Assembly (NCBI GenBank): GCA_022496185.1
Contig: WTXG01000005.1
Location: 62,001 to 126,000 of the forward strand
DNA from: Multifurca ochricompacta
Taxonomy: Eukaryota > Basidiomycota > Agaricomycetes > Russulales > Russulaceae
DNA: 64,000 nt
Direction of reading: 5' to 3'
The notes below the pieces were generated by a model, which saw only the letters and a list, made by a program, of their open reading frames with translations, had not been told where the DNA came from and did not search any database. The stretch's first letter is position 1, and every line of letters begins with the position of its first letter. A program made the position numbers and the translations under genes. This document shows positions 62,601-64,000 of the stretch, piece after piece.

Positions 62601-63899
62601 CCTGCAATGAGTGTGAGTTAGGGGAACCTGCTCCATCAGCACTCCCTAGGACCAGCTCTGCGAGGGCCTTCCGCGCTACAACGATTTCGGCCGTGACGTC
62701 CCGTGGAGGTAGGGCATTATCCTCTGACGACGCGCCAGCTTTCTGCAACGTGTTAAGTGCACCTTCTGCGAAGGCTCGGACCTAGGATCGAGGTTAGTTG
62801 CCAGTGGCTGAGGTAACAGGATACAGGACAGACTTCGGGAAACGCAGCACCCTTCGCAATCTTATCCACGCCGAGTACAAGGGGGCCAAGATGTGTCGCA
62901 GCCACGACAGGGTCGCGGACCAACTTCACCAGATTGTCGATGACGACCACAGCTCGCCTCTGTACTTCCATACTCCGGTCATTTAATGCGCGTGTGAGGA
63001 GGGGGACAAGGACGGCAAGGGCAGGCGCGGTTACTTCAGCAACAAAGGTCGTATTGGACAAAGACTTGATGCAAAGTGGAACCGATGCTGGATCGGACAT
63101 GCACTTGACGAGTATTGGGATGTGCGGTGCCAAATCCGCATTAGCCAGAGTCGTACACAGTGTAGTCGCGCACTTGACAGCTGCTGTGGTAACCTTGGAG
63201 CAATGTTAGCGGACATTCAATTACATGATCGGGGTGCAGCACACCTCATTTTTCGTGTCGTGCATAGCTGCGGTGACAGCAGGCAAGATCATAGCAAGTT
63301 CGGTGGCAACCGCTTCTTCGGCGCCACTAACGAAAGCTCTCATTGCATCGAGCGCACCCACCTTTGTACGCCACTTCCCATTCTCGATGACGCCCTCCAA
63401 CGTTTTAAAGACAAAACGAGTAGACTCTGGAGGAAATAATTTTAGGATTGTTTTTGTTGCACCGGCAGCGGCCTGGCGAACGACTTCGCCCTTGTCCATG
63501 TAGAGGTCGAAAAGGGTGGGGAGAGATGTTAGAAGAACAGTCGCAGCAGGAGGACCGAGAACCGCAGCAAAAGACTGGAGTGCCATGGCCGCAGATTCGC
63601 GTTCGTAGCCGGATGTCTTGTTGGTAGCGAATTTATGCGTAGTCTCAATAACTTTACCTTCACTAGGAGGAGGAGGCTTTATGACGCAATAAACACAAAC
63701 GGAACAGTGCCCACTGACTGGAAGGATAAGAAACCCTGCTTGGAGATTTCTCGTGCCAGTTTATCAGCTGCCGCTTTCGCATCTATGTGACAGGTTGGAT
63801 TACTATCTCGAGGAAGCGGCTTTCGTTGAAAGGCGTACCAGGACCGGTAGGTGCAGATCGAAGAGACTCAAAGAGAGGAGGAAATGAAGAGGGATCCAT
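59606..63899 (-). CDS. NEW1: EF3-like ABC ATPase of the New1/Elf1 group
   Basis: A minus-strand multi-exon gene read from a probable start at 63899 (MDPSSFPPLFESLRSAPTGPG). HEAT repeats follow (62.7-63.6 kb). The first ABC domain has Walker A GANGSGKST, signature GGLSGGWKMKLELARAM and Walker B LLLLDE. The second ABC domain has Walker A GPNGAGKST near 61.1 kb. Its chromodomain-type insertion reads YEIKWKGLDHKFNTWI...GFQKIVSQFDDLEASREG, and signature AGLSGG comes after it. The insertion wording (FQK..QFDDLEASREG) and the C-terminus KKKLTRNQVKVQEERRRLRKLTWL fit New1/Elf1 rather than eEF3. New1 acts on ribosomes at termination and recycling; fission-yeast Elf1 was linked to mRNA export. The Q/N/Y prion-like tail of yeast New1 is absent. 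The frame near 63780-63810 (before DAKAAADKLAREI) does not join cleanly. Confidence 0.88.
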
Positions 63900-64000
63900 T
63901 CCGGAATATATGCGTAAAGGTAGTAGATAGATTAAAGGACAAAGGTATCAAGAACTTGTAGCCTTGTTTTTCTTCGAGCCTTGAGGGATGTGGACAGTGA
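63900..64000. promoter_or_regulatory. NEW1 upstream edge
   Basis: The last 101 bases precede the predicted New1 start on the minus strand. They should hold its 5' untranslated region. They are too short to say more. Confidence 0.3.

Overview
The window is nuclear DNA of a filamentous basidiomycete, most likely an Agaricomycete. Gene density is high (about 24 genes, roughly one per 2.5 kb). Nearly every gene is cut by many short GT-AG introns of 45-70 bases. The protein families are purely eukaryotic and fungal: WOPR regulator, Vps3844, Tsr1, New1/Elf1-type EF3-like ATPase, Atg3, mitochondrial cytochrome c peroxidase. I see no rRNA, tRNA, CRISPR array, intact transposon, virus or biosynthetic cluster. 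The species cannot be named from the sequence alone.

Layout. 1-6.5 kb: 3' part of a WOPR transcription factor (+), TFIIA large subunit TOA1 (-), Vps3844-type ER/vacuolar membrane protein (+), a 1.3 kb stretch without a recognisable gene, prefoldin subunit 4 (-). 6.6-14 kb: sphingosine-1-phosphate lyase DPL1 (+), arrestin-like adaptor (+), cytochrome c peroxidase CCP1 (-). 14.4-21 kb: LYAR-type nucleolar zinc-finger protein (+), ATG3 (+), CLC chloride channel/transporter (+). 21.4-26 kb: ribosome-assembly factor TSR1 (-), mitochondrial carrier YMC1 type (-). 27.5-33 kb: NADH pyrophosphatase NPY1 (+), ABC1/ADCK kinase-like protein (+), coactivator SUB1/PC4 (-). 33-45.2 kb: one giant HECT ubiquitin ligase of the Tom1/HUWE1 type (+). 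45.3-50.6 kb: RNA polymerase II subunit RPB3 (+) and an EF-hand MscS-type channel (-). 51.2-57.4 kb: NDR-family AGC kinase (-) and a homeodomain protein (+), separated by a repeat-rich 1.2 kb promoter region. 57.3-59.6 kb: no recognisable gene. 59.6-63.9 kb: New1/Elf1-type ATPase (-).

The genes are mainly housekeeping: transcription (TOA1, SUB1, RPB3), ribosome assembly and translation (TSR1, LYAR, NEW1), protein folding and turnover (PFD4, ATG3, TOM1) and mitochondrial metabolism (CCP1, YMC1, NPY1, ABC1K). They do not form a pathway cluster.

Two points stand out. RPB3 carries a roughly 90-residue C-terminal tail of GW/WG repeats that resembles an Argonaute-hook platform. In addition, at least thirteen single-base frame breaks lie in otherwise well-conserved exons, most explained by a short base run one base too short. 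These look like consensus errors rather than gene decay, and translations from the raw sequence will be wrong there. Exon borders were placed by hand from splice signals and family conservation, so individual coordinates may be off by one or two bases.
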